From contig NZ_LT963352.1 in assembly GCF_900236475.1 (NCBI RefSeq), positions 8,919,318 through 8,983,317 of the forward strand: a stretch of 64,000 bases of DNA. Direction: 5' to 3'. The notes under the pieces were generated by a model. The model saw only the letters and a list, made by a program, of their open reading frames with translations. It was not told where the DNA came from and ran no database searches. Positions within the stretch are counted from its first letter, which is position 1; every line of letters begins with the position of its first letter. Of the stretch, positions 1-10,008 are shown one piece after another. Both the position numbers and the translations under genes were made by a program. This DNA comes from Streptomyces chartreusis NRRL 3882 (GTDB lineage Bacteria; Actinomycetota; Actinomycetes; Streptomycetales; Streptomycetaceae).

Positions 1-2
1 GA

Positions 3-1019
3 CACCTGGACGGCTGGGTGAAGGGCGCCGTAGGTCTGCGCCGCGGCCAAGGCGAGGAGGTCGACGAATTCACCCGGGCCGACAAGAAGAAGCTCATTCA
101 GGCCGCCTGGGCGGACCGGCTCGCCACCGAGGCGAGGATCAGAACCGGATGGACGCTTGCGGCCGCTGGTTGCGATCCCGCCCATGGCGGTTGGATGGAG
201 CCGCGCAACCTGCTGTGGGCCCTGGCAAACGACGCGTGGACCTGCGAGGACGTCGCGCGCCATGTGCCCGCACTGCCGCAGTGGCCGCCCGCGCTGCGCG
301 AACTCGTCCCGGGCGACGTACTGCCGCATTTGGCGCGCGGGTACCTGCTGCGCCGCCTGGTGGGGATGCTGTTCCCCAGCGACATGGATCTGCACAGTTA
401 CCGGATCTTGCTGATGGCCGCCACCGGCAGGGCCTCCGAGGAAGTCGTCGCGCTCGACGAGGACGACCTGGAGTACGGCCCCCAGAGCGTGCTGATCGAC
501 TTCACGAAACGCCGTGCCCGCACCGTGCAGCGCCGCTCCTACGGTACGGACCCCGAGGAGGATCAACGTGACCTGCACCCGGCCGCGCCGCGGCTGGATG
601 CCGTTGAGCTGACCCGTCGGATGCTGCAGCTGGCCCGCCCCTTGGCCGAGCGGGCCGACATCACCCCGGTCCCGCTGTTCCTGCGCGCATCCGTCGACCA
701 CTACGCGCTGACGATCCGGCGGTTCGTCGGAAGAGGCAGCGGTGCGGGGCTCGTGGACTGGCTGAGGGCGAAGAAGGTGACGGTCCAGGGCCCGGCCGAT
801 ATCCGCCGGCTGCGTAAATCCGGGAAGGTCGAGAAGGCCATCGCGTTCAAGGGCCGCATCAGCGACATCGCCGATGACCACACCGCCGAGACTTTTCGTA
901 CCCACTACGCCCACGGTACGACCCTGCGCGTCATCTCCGGCCGCGTCATCACCGCCGCCCAGCGGCACTGGCTCGACAAGGCCCTGAACGGCCCTGTCGT
1001 GCTCAGTGCCTGTTTCTAA
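3..1019 (+). CDS. Tyrosine-recombinase-type integrase, 5' end cut by window edge
   Basis: The reading frame is open from base 3, so the true start lies left of the window; a GTG at 18 is available but is probably internal. The protein resembles actinobacterial phage-integrase-family proteins of linear plasmids and integrative elements. A candidate first catalytic Arg lies in 'TGRASEEV', and the C-terminal 'AETFRTHYAHGTTL' holds the expected tyrosine followed by the usual 'VITAAQRHWLDKAL' tail. The canonical HxxR box is not obvious, so activity is uncertain. It is followed in the same direction by a zinc-finger gene and a RacO/RacP-like pair, an arrangement seen on Streptomyces accessory replicons. 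Confidence 0.7.
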   Translation, partial: HLDGWVKGAVGLRRGQGEEVDEFTRADKKKLIQAAWADRLATEARIRTGWTLAAAGCDPAHGGWMEPRNLLWALANDAWTCEDVARHVPALPQWPPALRELVPGDVLPHLARGYLLRRLVGMLFPSDMDLHSYRILLMAATGRASEEVVALDEDDLEYGPQSVLIDFTKRRARTVQRRSYGTDPEEDQRDLHPAAPRLDAVELTRRMLQLARPLAERADITPVPLFLRASVDHYALTIRRFVGRGSGAGLVDWLRAKKVTVQGPADIRRLRKSGKVEKAIAFKGRISDIADDHTAETFRTHYAHGTTLRVISGRVITAAQRHWLDKALNGPVVLSACF

Positions 1020-1058
1020 GCCCCGGTTCTGAGTAGCCTGGCGTCCTACGCTGGCCCG

Positions 1059-1370
1059 GTGTCCGAGGGCACCGGACAGGCCGGGGAGAGGACCTGCCAG
1101 GGCTGCGCAGAACGGCTGAGGCCGGATGCCCGACCCGGGGCGATGTTCTGCTCGTCGGCGTGTCGCGCCAGGCAGTGGCGGCGGGAACGCCGGTTGCGTA
1201 AGCGCCTGGCGGCCGTCCAGGCCGGTGTTGGCGAGGCTGAGTGCCCCGAGTGCGGGGCCCGGTGGGTGATCGGCGTCGACCGCCGCTCGGACGCTCTGTA
1301 CTGCTCGGCGCGGTGCAAGGTGAGTGCCTGGAGGCACCGGAAGGAACCGTTCGGCGAACGGTCACAGTAA
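1059..1370 (+). CDS. Small double zinc-finger protein
   Basis: A GTG start gives 103 residues with two cysteine clusters. The first is CQGC followed about 18 residues later by CSSAC; the second is CPEC followed by CSARC, with Arg/Trp-rich stretches after each cluster. This looks like two zinc-binding knuckles in a basic protein, probably binding nucleic acid. The pattern is familiar from hypothetical proteins of Streptomyces plasmids and actinophages, but no specific function can be named. It lies 40 bases after the integrase stop and before the RacO/RacP-like genes. Confidence 0.65.
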   Translation: MSEGTGQAGERTCQGCAERLRPDARPGAMFCSSACRARQWRRERRLRKRLAAVQAGVGEAECPECGARWVIGVDRRSDALYCSARCKVSAWRHRKEPFGERSQ

Positions 1371-1538
1371 TCAATGAGCGAACGCATGGTGAGCCCAACT
1401 CCGGTCACCATCCGGTCATTTGTGGTCAATCGTTGCGATCTTAGGATTTACAGACTGACTCTCGGTTCGGAAGCGGGCCTTGTCCCGTCATGGCCCCAAG
1501 CGCCGTGCCCCGGTCCGCCGTTGGTGGTGAAGCACACC

Positions 1539-2540
1539 ATGACCGAGGAGAACGAGAAGGTCGGAAGCGTCAGCCAGTCCCGCTACGAGCAGATCGTGGC
1601 CGAATTGCGGGACGTGGTCGAACAACAGACGCGCGGGCAGTTCACGATCGGCGACCGGGCTCTGGAGATCGAGCCGATGCGGCAGAGGGGCGGTCCGGTC
1701 GGGGAGACGGAGTGGACGGTCGAGCAGTCGCTTGCCCGTCTGGCCGACGACATCGGGCTGAGCGTCGCCACGGTGAAGACCACGAGGTGGGTGGCCTCGC
1801 GCTGGCCGAAGGAACACCGGCAGCCCAAGATTGCCTCCTACACGGTCCATCGGTCGCTGGCGAACATCGAGGATGACGAGGAGCGGTTCGCGGCGATCGT
1901 GGTGCTGCCGGAGGGGAAGTCCCGGTGGACGGCGGACGACGCGAACCGGCGGGTGGGGCAGCGGGTCGAAACGCCCGTGACGCCGCAGGAAAAGGTCACC
2001 GCGATCCATTCGCTGGCCCAGGACGAGGAGGTCGCGGCGGCGGTGACCACTGACTTCCTCAAGCGTCCGCAGGTGGCGGCCAAAGTGTCGGCGGAGGACA
2101 AGGTCAAGGTGGTGGAGGAGTTCACCCGTGACGAGACGGTCGCAACAACCGCCGCGACCAGTCTGCTGCGCCGGCCGGACGTTGCGTTCAAGGCGATGAG
2201 CGACGACACCGCCCGCTTCCAGGTCAACCATGCCCAGAATGAGAGGAGCCGACAAGCCCGCGAGGACTTCGAAAGCACCAGTCCCGTCGCCCCGGCCGTC
2301 AGGCACATCGACCGGACCGTGGAGTTCCTGGACCTGGTTACCGCCTGCCACTCCTTCGTCGCCGCTGCCGGCCGAACCGTCCCCGGTCTGCGCGACCGGA
2401 CGCTCAACGACGACGAACGCACGATCGTGCACGAGAACGTCGCCCGGGTTCGGGCCACCCTGGACTGGATCGAGACAGCTGTCGACACCGGCAAGGTCGA
2501 CATGGACGACGAACTGGCCCGCATGCTGAAGGGCGAGTAG
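1539..2540 (+). CDS. DUF6192 (RacO-like) protein
   Basis: The frame is open from 1374, but the first 55 residues look non-coding and homologous proteins, as I remember them, begin near 'MTEENEKVGSVSQSRYEQ', so the ATG at 1539 is chosen (333 residues). The N-terminal half contains a helix-turn-helix-like stretch ('LADDIGLSVATVKTTRWVAS'). The centre has two similar units, 'VTPQEKVTAIHSLAQDEEVAAAVTTDFLKRP' in pattern, a repeat that varies in copy number in this family. The C-terminus is helical. In Streptomyces such proteins are annotated DUF6192 or RacO and occur with RacP. A DNA-binding regulatory or partition role is an inference. The stop is 2 bases before the next start, suggesting an operon. 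Confidence 0.7.
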   Translation: MTEENEKVGSVSQSRYEQIVAELRDVVEQQTRGQFTIGDRALEIEPMRQRGGPVGETEWTVEQSLARLADDIGLSVATVKTTRWVASRWPKEHRQPKIASYTVHRSLANIEDDEERFAAIVVLPEGKSRWTADDANRRVGQRVETPVTPQEKVTAIHSLAQDEEVAAAVTTDFLKRPQVAAKVSAEDKVKVVEEFTRDETVATTAATSLLRRPDVAFKAMSDDTARFQVNHAQNERSRQAREDFESTSPVAPAVRHIDRTVEFLDLVTACHSFVAAAGRTVPGLRDRTLNDDERTIVHENVARVRATLDWIETAVDTGKVDMDDELARMLKGE

Positions 2541-2542
2541 GT

Positions 2543-2962
2543 ATGCCCCGGGCCTCGCGGCGGCGGGGCGATGCCGCCCGACGGCACGCGGATACCGTCC
2601 GGTTCGTGTTGTTCGAGGCCAGACCCGCCGGTCTGCTGTTCCCTCAGCTGGTACGCGCGAGCGATCTGTCCCCCAGTCAGGTGCGGTCCGGGCTTGCGGC
2701 CCTGATGGACCAGGCGACGGAGAAGGGCTGGCCGCCGCTGATCTGGACCAGAGCTGACGGCTACCAGCTCGGTGCTGAGCGGGCCGCCCTGGAAGCATAC
2801 GAACGGGCCGTGATCAGGGAGAAGCTGACTGAGTTCCGCCGACTGATCACCGGCACCGTCGCCCCGCACGCCGCCGCCCACCCGGGCGACAAGTGGGTCA
2901 AGCACATCACCGCCCAGCTCAACTCCATCGAATCCACCCTCGACCTCATCAACAGCTCCTGA
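2543..2962 (+). CDS. RacP-like protein
   Basis: 139 residues starting at ATG, 2 bases after the DUF6192 stop, so the two are very likely cotranscribed. The basic start 'MPRASRRRGDAARRHAD' and the winged-helix-like core ('LLFPQLVRASDLSPSQVRSGLAAL ... PLIWTRADGYQL') match what Streptomyces annotations call RacP. It is probably a small DNA-binding protein with a helical tail. No catalytic motif is visible. Function on the replicon is unknown. The IS5-type transposase begins 65 bases downstream. Confidence 0.65.
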   Translation: MPRASRRRGDAARRHADTVRFVLFEARPAGLLFPQLVRASDLSPSQVRSGLAALMDQATEKGWPPLIWTRADGYQLGAERAALEAYERAVIREKLTEFRRLITGTVAPHAAAHPGDKWVKHITAQLNSIESTLDLINSS

Positions 2963-3027
2963 CCGACCACCGCGGGGGCCGCCCGGACGGCGGCGGCCCT
3001 CCGCGGCACTGCGGAAAGCCAACTGCC

Positions 3028-3897
3028 ATGCGTCGCCGCCGCTATCCCTCCGACACCACCAACGCCGAATGGGTCCTGATCGAACCCCTCCTGCCCACCC
3101 CGGCCTGCGACACCAGCCGCGGTGGCAGGCCGGAGAAGCACCCCCGGCGCGAGATCGTCGACGCGATCCGCTACGTCGTGGACACGGGCTGCAAGTGGCG
3201 GGCCCTACCTGCGGATTACCCGCCCTGGCGCACAGTTTGGGGCTTCATGGCCCGTTGGGCGGCCTGCGGAGTCATCGGGCAGATCCGTGACCATCTCTCG
3301 GGGCGGATCCGCCGCAACCTGGGCAAAGGGCCCCGAGCGGTGGCCACCGTGATCGACTCCCAGAGCGTGAAGGCCGCCGAGACCGTCTCCAAAGCCACCC
3401 GCGGCTACGACGCGGGCAAGAAAATCAACGGCCGCAAGCGCCACCTGGTCGTCGACACCCGAGGACTTCCACTGCTGGTCATGGTCACACCCGCCGACCT
3501 GCACGACTCCGCCGCGGCCAAGGAAGTCCTGTTCCGCCTCCGCCTCATGCACCCCGAGATCACGATCGTGTGGGCCGACTCCGCCTACGCCGGAAAGCTC
3601 GTCGACTGGGCAAAACACCACCTCAACCTCACCATCAAGCCCGTCAGCCGCCCCAAGGACGCCTCCGGCTTCGTCGTGCTGCCCCGCCGCTGGGTCGTCG
3701 AACGCAGTCTCGCGTGGATGATGCACGCACGCCGCCATGCCCGGGACTACGAACGGCTCGTCCAGCACTCCGAAACTCTGATCACCTGGGCAGCCATCAC
3801 CCTCATGACCCGGCGCCTGGCACGGAAGGGCGCCACACCCAACTGGACAAGGAAGGTGGCGGAGCATTTCACCGTTGACGACAGGCAGCCTGCTTGA
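3028..3897 (+). CDS. IS5-family transposase
   Basis: The frame is open further upstream (2893), but the recognisable protein begins at ATG 3028, 'MRRRRYPSDTTNAEWVLIEPLL', giving 289 residues in one uninterrupted frame. DDE residues fit 'TVIDSQSVKAAE' (first Asp), 'IVWADSAYAGKL' (second Asp) and 'RRWVVERSLAWMMHARRHARDYE' (Glu of the Y-(2)-R-(3)-E-type region). It moves DNA by cut-and-paste. Its last ~10 codons run into the 3' end of the convergent S41 protease gene with a 29-base overlap, so the element's right end may lie inside or at the end of that gene. Terminal repeats could not be assigned with confidence. Confidence 0.85.
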   Translation: MRRRRYPSDTTNAEWVLIEPLLPTPACDTSRGGRPEKHPRREIVDAIRYVVDTGCKWRALPADYPPWRTVWGFMARWAACGVIGQIRDHLSGRIRRNLGKGPRAVATVIDSQSVKAAETVSKATRGYDAGKKINGRKRHLVVDTRGLPLLVMVTPADLHDSAAAKEVLFRLRLMHPEITIVWADSAYAGKLVDWAKHHLNLTIKPVSRPKDASGFVVLPRRWVVERSLAWMMHARRHARDYERLVQHSETLITWAAITLMTRRLARKGATPNWTRKVAEHFTVDDRQPA

Positions 3898-4903
3898 GGA
3901 GCCAGCTCTGTGCTGCTTGCAGGACCTCGTCCCGGTTGCGCGCCGCAGGGCGTGAGTCCCTGACGATCTGCGCGTCTGGAGGTATCGGCGCGTCATACGC
4001 ACGGCCCGTCCGGTCCACGTCCTTGGCTTCCGTGAGGAGCAGCACAGCTCCGTCGGACAGGCGGTACGGCCTGTTTCCCGTGGGGACGCCGTTGGTCTGT
4101 TCGCCGAAAGACCTGGCGCCAGGACGTCCCCGGAAGGCCACCGTGACCGCCTCACCCGCACTGGCTGTTTGCCTGCCGGTCAGGACCGCAACCGGTTGGG
4201 TGCTCCCGGCGAGCGGTCGGCCATCGCCCCAGCCGACCAACTTGCCGTCTACGTATGGGCTGCCGTGCTTGATCGACCAGACTGACTCGTTGCCGTCGGC
4301 ATCTACAAACGCGCCTACCTTGCCATCGCCCAGGATCGGACCTACGACGGCAAGCATCGGCCACATGTTGCCCCCGTTGGCCGAGCGTAGATCCACCACC
4401 CAGCCGCAGGTCTCAGTCGCCTGGGCCTTCGCCACGGTGTGTCGGCCCTGCCGCACGTACCGGTCGTAGGCCTCTTGAGACCCCAGAACACCAGGCAGGG
4501 AAATGTAGCTCACGCCGTTCTTCGAGGAACGGCCTTCCAGGCCCTCGAATTTGACCGCAGACGCTCCATAACGCTCCTTGGCCACATCCGGCCCCCAGAA
4601 AACACTGTGCCCGTCGCCCAGCGAATTCAGTGCCGAGGCGATCGCCCCGTGCGTGTCCGCCGACTCCTGCGCGCCGCGCGCCTGCGAGTACGCCCTGCTT
4701 CGCACGGCCGCCCAGTCAACCTTGTGACGGACAAGAGAGTGCTTCTCCATGATGTTCAGCGCCTTCGACAGGTAGGTCTGCGCACTGGGCGACATGTCGG
4801 TAGCCCCTGGATCGTGCGAACGACCCGTGCACCCCGTCGCGGTGACCGCTACTCCCATCAGGCCAGCGCAGGCCACTATGCGCAGTGAACGTATCCGCCG
4901 CAT
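3869..4903 (-). CDS. S41-family serine peptidase, predicted lipoprotein
   Basis: 344 residues from an ATG at 4903. The N-terminus has arginines, a hydrophobic stretch and a cysteine in 'VTATGCTGRS', which fits a lipoprotein signal, so the protein should sit on the outer face of the membrane. The C-terminal half has the S41/tail-specific protease fold: 'WVVDLRSANGGNMWPML', the catalytic-serine region 'GRQTASAGEAVTVAF', and the 'SFGEQTNGVPTGN ... LLLTEAKDVDRTG' stretch. No PDZ domain is evident, as in many short actinobacterial S41 proteins. The gene converges on the IS5 transposase and overlaps it by 29 bases. Upstream it directly abuts the truncated recombinase remnant, so it may have arrived as part of an insertion. 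Confidence 0.8.
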   Translation of the reverse strand: MRRIRSLRIVACAGLMGVAVTATGCTGRSHDPGATDMSPSAQTYLSKALNIMEKHSLVRHKVDWAAVRSRAYSQARGAQESADTHGAIASALNSLGDGHSVFWGPDVAKERYGASAVKFEGLEGRSSKNGVSYISLPGVLGSQEAYDRYVRQGRHTVAKAQATETCGWVVDLRSANGGNMWPMLAVVGPILGDGKVGAFVDADGNESVWSIKHGSPYVDGKLVGWGDGRPLAGSTQPVAVLTGRQTASAGEAVTVAFRGRPGARSFGEQTNGVPTGNRPYRLSDGAVLLLTEAKDVDRTGRAYDAPIPPDAQIVRDSRPAARNRDEVLQAAQSWLLKQAACRQR

Positions 4904-4930
4904 CCATCCCCCGAACAGGCTCTCGACTAA

Positions 4931-5428
4931 CTGGCAACCCTAACCCTGACGATCAGCCACTGGCGCAGCATCCCGGATCAGAAACACGCACTCAGCGACG
5001 AGGACGAGCGGGCGCTGGCAGAACCGGGCGCCGCCCAGGCTCTTGGCCTGTCCGCCGAGGACGTCGAGCAACTGCGTTCCGGTGAACTGGACATGGGAGT
5101 CTCCAGTTGCCGGGATCCATTCGCCTCCCCATTCGGCCGCCCCGGCCAGCTGTGCCCGGTCGCTCCCACCCGATGCCTGGAGTGCCGCAACGCCTTCGTC
5201 CTACCCTCCAACCTCCCTCAACTGCTGTTGTTCGCGGCCCATCTCGAACAGCTCCAGCACCGCCTGTCCCCGACGCACTTCCATGCCCTATGGGGACAGA
5301 GCCGCGTCAACGTCCTCGAGGCCCTCGGCCTGCGCACGAGTGACGAGATCACTCGAGCCCGTCAACGCATCGCCGACGAAGGGCTGACCCTCACCCTTCC
5401 GCTCGCCACCCAGGTGGAGTTCGAATGA
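4931..5428 (+). pseudogene. 5'-truncated integrase (first member of a Tn554-like trio)
   Basis: An open frame without a plausible start runs from 4931 to 5428. It reads 'LTLTISHWRSIPDQKHALSDED...' and ends with a cysteine-rich tail ('SSCRDPFASPFG ... LCPVAPTRCLECRNAFVLPSNLPQ') typical of large actinobacterial site-specific integrases. The catalytic domain is absent, so this is the C-terminal end of a gene cut off near the start of the S41 gene. Its stop overlaps the ATG of the next gene (ATGA at 5425-5428), which supports an original tnpA-tnpB-tnpC-like operon. Confidence 0.65.
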
Positions 5429-7547
5429 CCGGCCGACAGCACCCCCTTGCCCCGCGGTCGAGCGTCTTCGCCGACGACGAGCCCGTCCTGCAGTCCCTGC
5501 CGCTACTGGCTGGCGCGTCATCGCCCAACTTCGGAGAGAACACCTGCTGGGACTTCAACGGTGTCCTGCGTCGCCCACGAGCCACCTGACGGGCCAGTGG
5601 AAGCTGCCGTTCACCGACCTCAGCCCGGGCCAGAACCTCCTCGCCCGGGAACTGGCGATGCTCGAGTTCAACCCGCGACATCCCGCCGTCCTCGCCGCAG
5701 GCGTGCATCTGCCGCCAACGCCGCGGAAGGTTCCCACCCAGCGGGCCCGCGGCCAGGTCCTGCGTGCACTTGCCGCGTTCGGCGCCGCCGAGCACCTGCC
5801 CGACGACTTCGCCCAGTGGGCGGTGGAGGACTTCCACCGCTACATCGCTGAGCGCCGCCGCACCACCGACGACACCGCCGTCCGCGCTCACATCACGGTG
5901 ATCAAACTGCTGCACCAGTTCGCCCCTGTGCTCACCACTGGCCTGCCTGCGGACCCCTGGCCCGGTCAGACCGGTGCGAAAGTCCTGGGCTTGGTGCGGG
6001 AGTCGAAGCTACGCACCGCGGTGGTCGAGCCCCGGACGTGGTTCCCGCTCATCCGCGCGGCTTGGACGTACGTCGACGTCTTCGGCCCCGACATTCTGCG
6101 CGCCCGCGCGCACTGGAAGAACCTCCAGACCACGAGATTGCACCTGGGAGCCGCGCAGCAGCGCCGCCGGCTCGACGCGTGGCTTGCCGATCCTGCCAGC
6201 CGGGTCCCCGTCTGGCATCCTGCTGACCCGCTGCGCCACCCGCGCGCCACGACGCCGGTCAACTGGGCACTGCTGACCGCCGTGCTCGGCCTCGCCGGGT
6301 CGTCGAATCTTTTCGCCCCTGGTACGGCGGCGGGTCGCCTGGCCCGCGCAAGGGTGACCGAGTTGGTCGCCGCCGGCCACACGCAGCCCGGGCTCCTGCC
6401 CGACCTGACCGAGGTCGAACGCCCCGATGGAACCCGCGGCCCCTGGCGCCACTCACTGCACCCGCTCGCCCTGTGGATCGAGTACACCGCTCTGCGCAAC
6501 GCGGCGTTTGTGCTGGTGGTCGGGCTGTCGATGATGCGGAACATCGAGGTCCGCGACATCCTCAAGGACTCGGTCGTCGAGTACTACGGCAGCCCTGCAG
6601 TGAAGGCGACCAAACACAAGCTGGACCCGGACCTGCCGATCCGGCACTGGTGGATCATCGAACCGGTGGCCAAAGCGATCGCCACGGCGGCCGAACTGTC
6701 GATCGATGACGAGTACGCCTTCGCGTCGGTACAAGCCAAGTCGCCCATCAACCACTTCGACAGCGGCGACGCGATCACCTGCTTCGTCCAGCACGTCAAT
6801 GACAACCGACACGTCACCGGGCTTCCGCAGATCCCCGAACAGAAGCTGGCCCCGCACATGTTCCGTCGCACCATGGCGATGCTCACCCGGGATTTTCCCG
6901 GCTCGGAAATCGCCGTCGGGATGCAGCTCAAGCACGTCTCCACCCGGGCACTCGCGAACACCACCACCCAGGGCTACACCGAGCCCGCGCCCGCCTGGGC
7001 CGAGCACCTGCGGACCGCAATCAGCGAGCGACGCTTCGAGCGATTGGCCGAGCTCTTCGCCGCCGACGGCCGCGGCGAGCCCATCGGCGACGGACCGGGC
7101 GCCGACCGCCTGCGCGAGACCTTCGCCGCCATCCGGGCCAAGGCCGCCGAGATGAAGGCGACCAGCCAGGCGCAGCGCGGTGATCTCCGCGTTGAACTCG
7201 ACCTCCTGCGCCGCACGCGACTGTCCGTCCGCTTCGGCAAGCTCAACCACTGCACCATGGACGACGCCAACCCGGTCGGTGCCAAATGTCTCGAGGATGC
7301 GATCGTCCCCGAAGGCCACCAAGGCCCGCTCATCGACCGCTGCCAGCCCTCCCGCTGCGCGAACAGCGTCATCGCCCCCGCTCACCTGCCTATCTGGACC
7401 GCGGAACGAGCCTCGCTCACCGACCTACTCACCACCCGCAAGCTCCCGCCCAACCGCCGAGCCTTGCTCACTGAACAGCTCCACGAAGTCGACCGCGTGG
7501 TACGAAAGGCACCCGATGCCCCCTCCAACGGTGTCCGCCAAGACTGA
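5425..7547 (+). pseudogene. Second integrase of the trio, with a frameshift near 5570-5590
   Basis: An ATG at 5425, overlapping the preceding stop, opens a frame that ends at 5589. The protein-like reading continues one frame back ('HLTGQWKLPFTDLSPGQN...') to 7547, so a single-base indel around 5570-5590 splits it; an internal ATG at 5658 could still give 629 residues. The long C-terminal part is a tyrosine-recombinase-type integrase, with an Arg box 'GLSMMRNIEVRD', 'APHMFRRTMAML' (HxxR) and a later 'LKHVSTRALANTTTQGYTEP' holding the tyrosine. A Cys-rich tail ('DRCQPSRCANSV') matches the first gene. It is probably inactive or weakened, unless the frameshift is a sequencing error. Confidence 0.7.
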
Positions 7548-7929
7548 GCAGGCTCTGCGCGAGGCGATGGAGCGCCTGTTCACCGGCCAACCCACCCGCA
7601 CCGACGGCAAGCTGACCAAGAACAACCTTTGGCGAGAGGCCGGCGTCAGCCGAGCCACGATGAACCGCGCGACCGCCGTCCTCGCGGAGTGGGACAACCG
7701 CCTCGGCCGAAGTCCCGCCAGCCTGCGCGACCAACATCAGCAGGAGGAAATCACCCGTCTCCGCCGACAGCTGAGAGGTAACCGGCAAGACCGACAACGC
7801 CTTCAGCAACAGGTTGACGCCGCAGCGACGGTCATCGCCACCCTTTTCGCGGAGAACGCTGCACTCCGCGAGCAACTCGCCAAACGCTCTGGCGTCGTCG
7901 TCCCACTGCCTCTCGCCCGTCGAGAGTGA
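7516..7929 (+). CDS. TnpC-like / DUF6262 coiled-coil protein
   Basis: ATG 7516 lies inside the last codons of the integrase gene (32-base overlap), which implies translational coupling. The 137 residues start with 'MPPPTVSAKTEQALREAMERL', contain a helix-turn-helix-like stretch ('LTKNNLWREAGVSRATMNRA') and end in a charged coiled coil ('EEITRLRRQLRGNRQDRQRLQQQ'). This is the form of the third, accessory protein of Tn554-like recombinase modules, which affects orientation and frequency of transposition in Tn554. The gene appears intact although its two partners are damaged. Confidence 0.7.
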   Translation: MPPPTVSAKTEQALREAMERLFTGQPTRTDGKLTKNNLWREAGVSRATMNRATAVLAEWDNRLGRSPASLRDQHQQEEITRLRRQLRGNRQDRQRLQQQVDAAATVIATLFAENAALREQLAKRSGVVVPLPLARRE

Positions 7930-7979
7930 GCCGAGGACATCCCCTGCGGGTGGGTGTGGTGTGTCTCATGAGACACGTA

Positions 7980-10008
7980 TCAGCCTGGAGAACCCGGGCT
8001 GGTGTGGCCGAGTTTGGTGAGGTCGGCGGCGCGCTGCCCTGGGGGCTGGAGGTCGGCCCACGGGTGGAGGGTCGCGCCGGTCTCGTGGGTGATGGTGCGG
8101 TGCGGCTCGGTGCGCGGGGCCGGTGGGACGTCGGCGCCGGCGCCGAGGAGGCGCTGGACGGCTTCGGGCCCGTGGTCGCGGCGGGTGGCGGCGAGTTGCT
8201 CGAGGTCCCAGACCATCGAGCCGGTGACGGTGTTGCGTTCGCCGCGGCGCTGGACGTTGCCGCGGACGAGGAGCAGTCCTCTGTGGAAGATCGTGTGCGC
8301 GCACGCCTCGTGGCTGTCTTCGAAGAAGGCCAGGTCGACCAGGCCAGAGCGGTCTTCGAGGGTGACGAAGATGATCCGTTTCCCGGAGCGGATGGGCGGG
8401 GTCTGGGTGGAGGCGCGGACGCCGGCGACGAGGACCTGCTGGCCGGGGCGCAGTCGCTTCAAGTGGGCGGCGTCGGTGGCGCCGAGTTCGCGCAGCAGCT
8501 GATGGTGGTGGTCCATCAGGTGGCGGCTGACGTCGACGCCAAGGATGTGCAGTTCCGCGTTGAGGGCTTCGCGGCTGGTCATTTCCGGCAGGCCGGAGGG
8601 GGTGCTGGTGTGCTGGTCGTCGAGGGCCATGGGGAGTTGTCCGTCGCCGAGGGGGCGGCCGCGGTACTGGCGGTGCAGTTCGGTGATCTGTAGGAGCAGG
8701 TCGCGGCGGGTGAGGTTGCCGCGCAGGCTGTCGAGGACGCCGGCCTGGGCGAGGCGTTCGGCCGTGGGCCGGTTGGGGCGGGCGCGCTGCCACAGGTCGG
8801 ACAGGGATGCGTAGGGCTGGCCGGCTGCGATGCGCTCGGCCTCGTCGGTGTGGATGCCGCGGACGCCGGAGAGGGCGAGGCGGACGGCCCAGGTGCCGTC
8901 GGGGGCGTGCTCGACGGTGTAGGTGGTCTTGGAGTGGTTGACGTCGGCGGGCAGGACGGTGACGCCGCGGCGGCGAGCGTCTTGGATCAGAACCCGCTTG
9001 GGCCACATGCCGGGGTCGTGTTCGAGGAGGCCGGCCAGCAGGAAGGCCGGGTAGTGGGCTTTGAGCCAGGCGGACTGCAGGGCGGGGACGGCGAAGGCGA
9101 CGGCGTGTGCCCGGCAGAAGCCGTAGGCCCCGAACGCTTCGATGATGTTCCAGACGTGAGTGAGGACGTCGGGTGTAGCCGCGGGCGGCCGCGGTGCGGT
9201 GGAACCAGTCCCGCAGGCGGGGCAGTCGGTCGGGGTCGGCGAGGACGCGTCGGGCGACTTCGGCCAGGGCGCGGTCGCAGCCGGTGAGCGTGGCGATGAT
9301 CTCGATGATTTGTTCGTGCCAGATGACGACTCCGTACGTATCGGCGAGTACCGGCTCGAGGTCGGGGTGCGGGTAGGTGGGGGTGGCGCCGTGGCGGGCG
9401 GCGATGTACTGCTCGGGCATGCCGCCGGCGACCGGGCCCGGGCGGAAGAGGCTGATGTCGGCGATGACGTCGGCGACGTTGCGCGGCTGCAGTCTCGACA
9501 GAAGATCTTGCTGGCCGGGCGACTCGAGTTGAAACAAGCCCAGCGTCTGTGCGTCCTGGATGAGCTTGAACGCGAAGTGGTCGTCGAGGGGGACCTGTTG
9601 GGGGTGTTCGGGGCCTCCAGGGGCGCCGACGACGACGGGTTCGGGGAAGTGGGGACGGCCCAGGCCGAGGTCCTCGACGGGGTCGACGGTGCAGGCGTCG
9701 GCCGTGGCGGTGGTGTCGGCCAGTAGGCGGGCCGCGCGGTCGTCACCGTGGCCGGCGGCCGCGGCGATCCGCCGAGCGATCTCGCCCATGGCGGCCGGGG
9801 GCTTCAGCCAGCGCTCGCCGGAGTCGAGGTGGCGGCGGTCGATGGGGCGCAGCAGGCGGGCGGCGTCCAGGACGTCGGCGAGGCGGTGCTGGTCGGCGTC
9901 GGCGTAGCGGACGGCGTTGGTCAGCACGGCGGGGATGCCCAGTTGGTCGGCGAGGGTGAGGGTGCGGGCGGCCAGGCGCAGTGAGCCGGGGCCGGTGCCG
10001 GCGGCCGG
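7980..10008 (-). pseudogene. Error-prone DNA polymerase remnant (dnaE2-like)
   Basis: Read on the minus strand, bases 10008 to ~9170 encode the end of a PHP-type domain ('LTNAVRYADADQHRLADVLDAARLLRPID') joined directly to the later polymerase region ('IQDAQTLGLFQLESPGQQDLL', 'ISLFRPGPVAGGM', 'YGVVIWHEQIIEIIATLTG'). The reading then moves to another frame ('VLTHVWNIIEAFGAYGFCRAHA') and continues to the stop at 7980 with the OB-fold tail. So the gene lacks its N-terminus, has an internal deletion that removes the catalytic palm region, and carries a frameshift near 9170. It is cut at ~10008 by the Tn3-type transposase. DnaE2 normally performs lesion-bypass synthesis with ImuA'/ImuB; this copy cannot. 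Confidence 0.8.

Noticed and set aside
7926..9726. Long plus-strand frames
   Set aside because: Shadows of the dnaE2 remnant, Gly/Ala/Val-rich without motifs.
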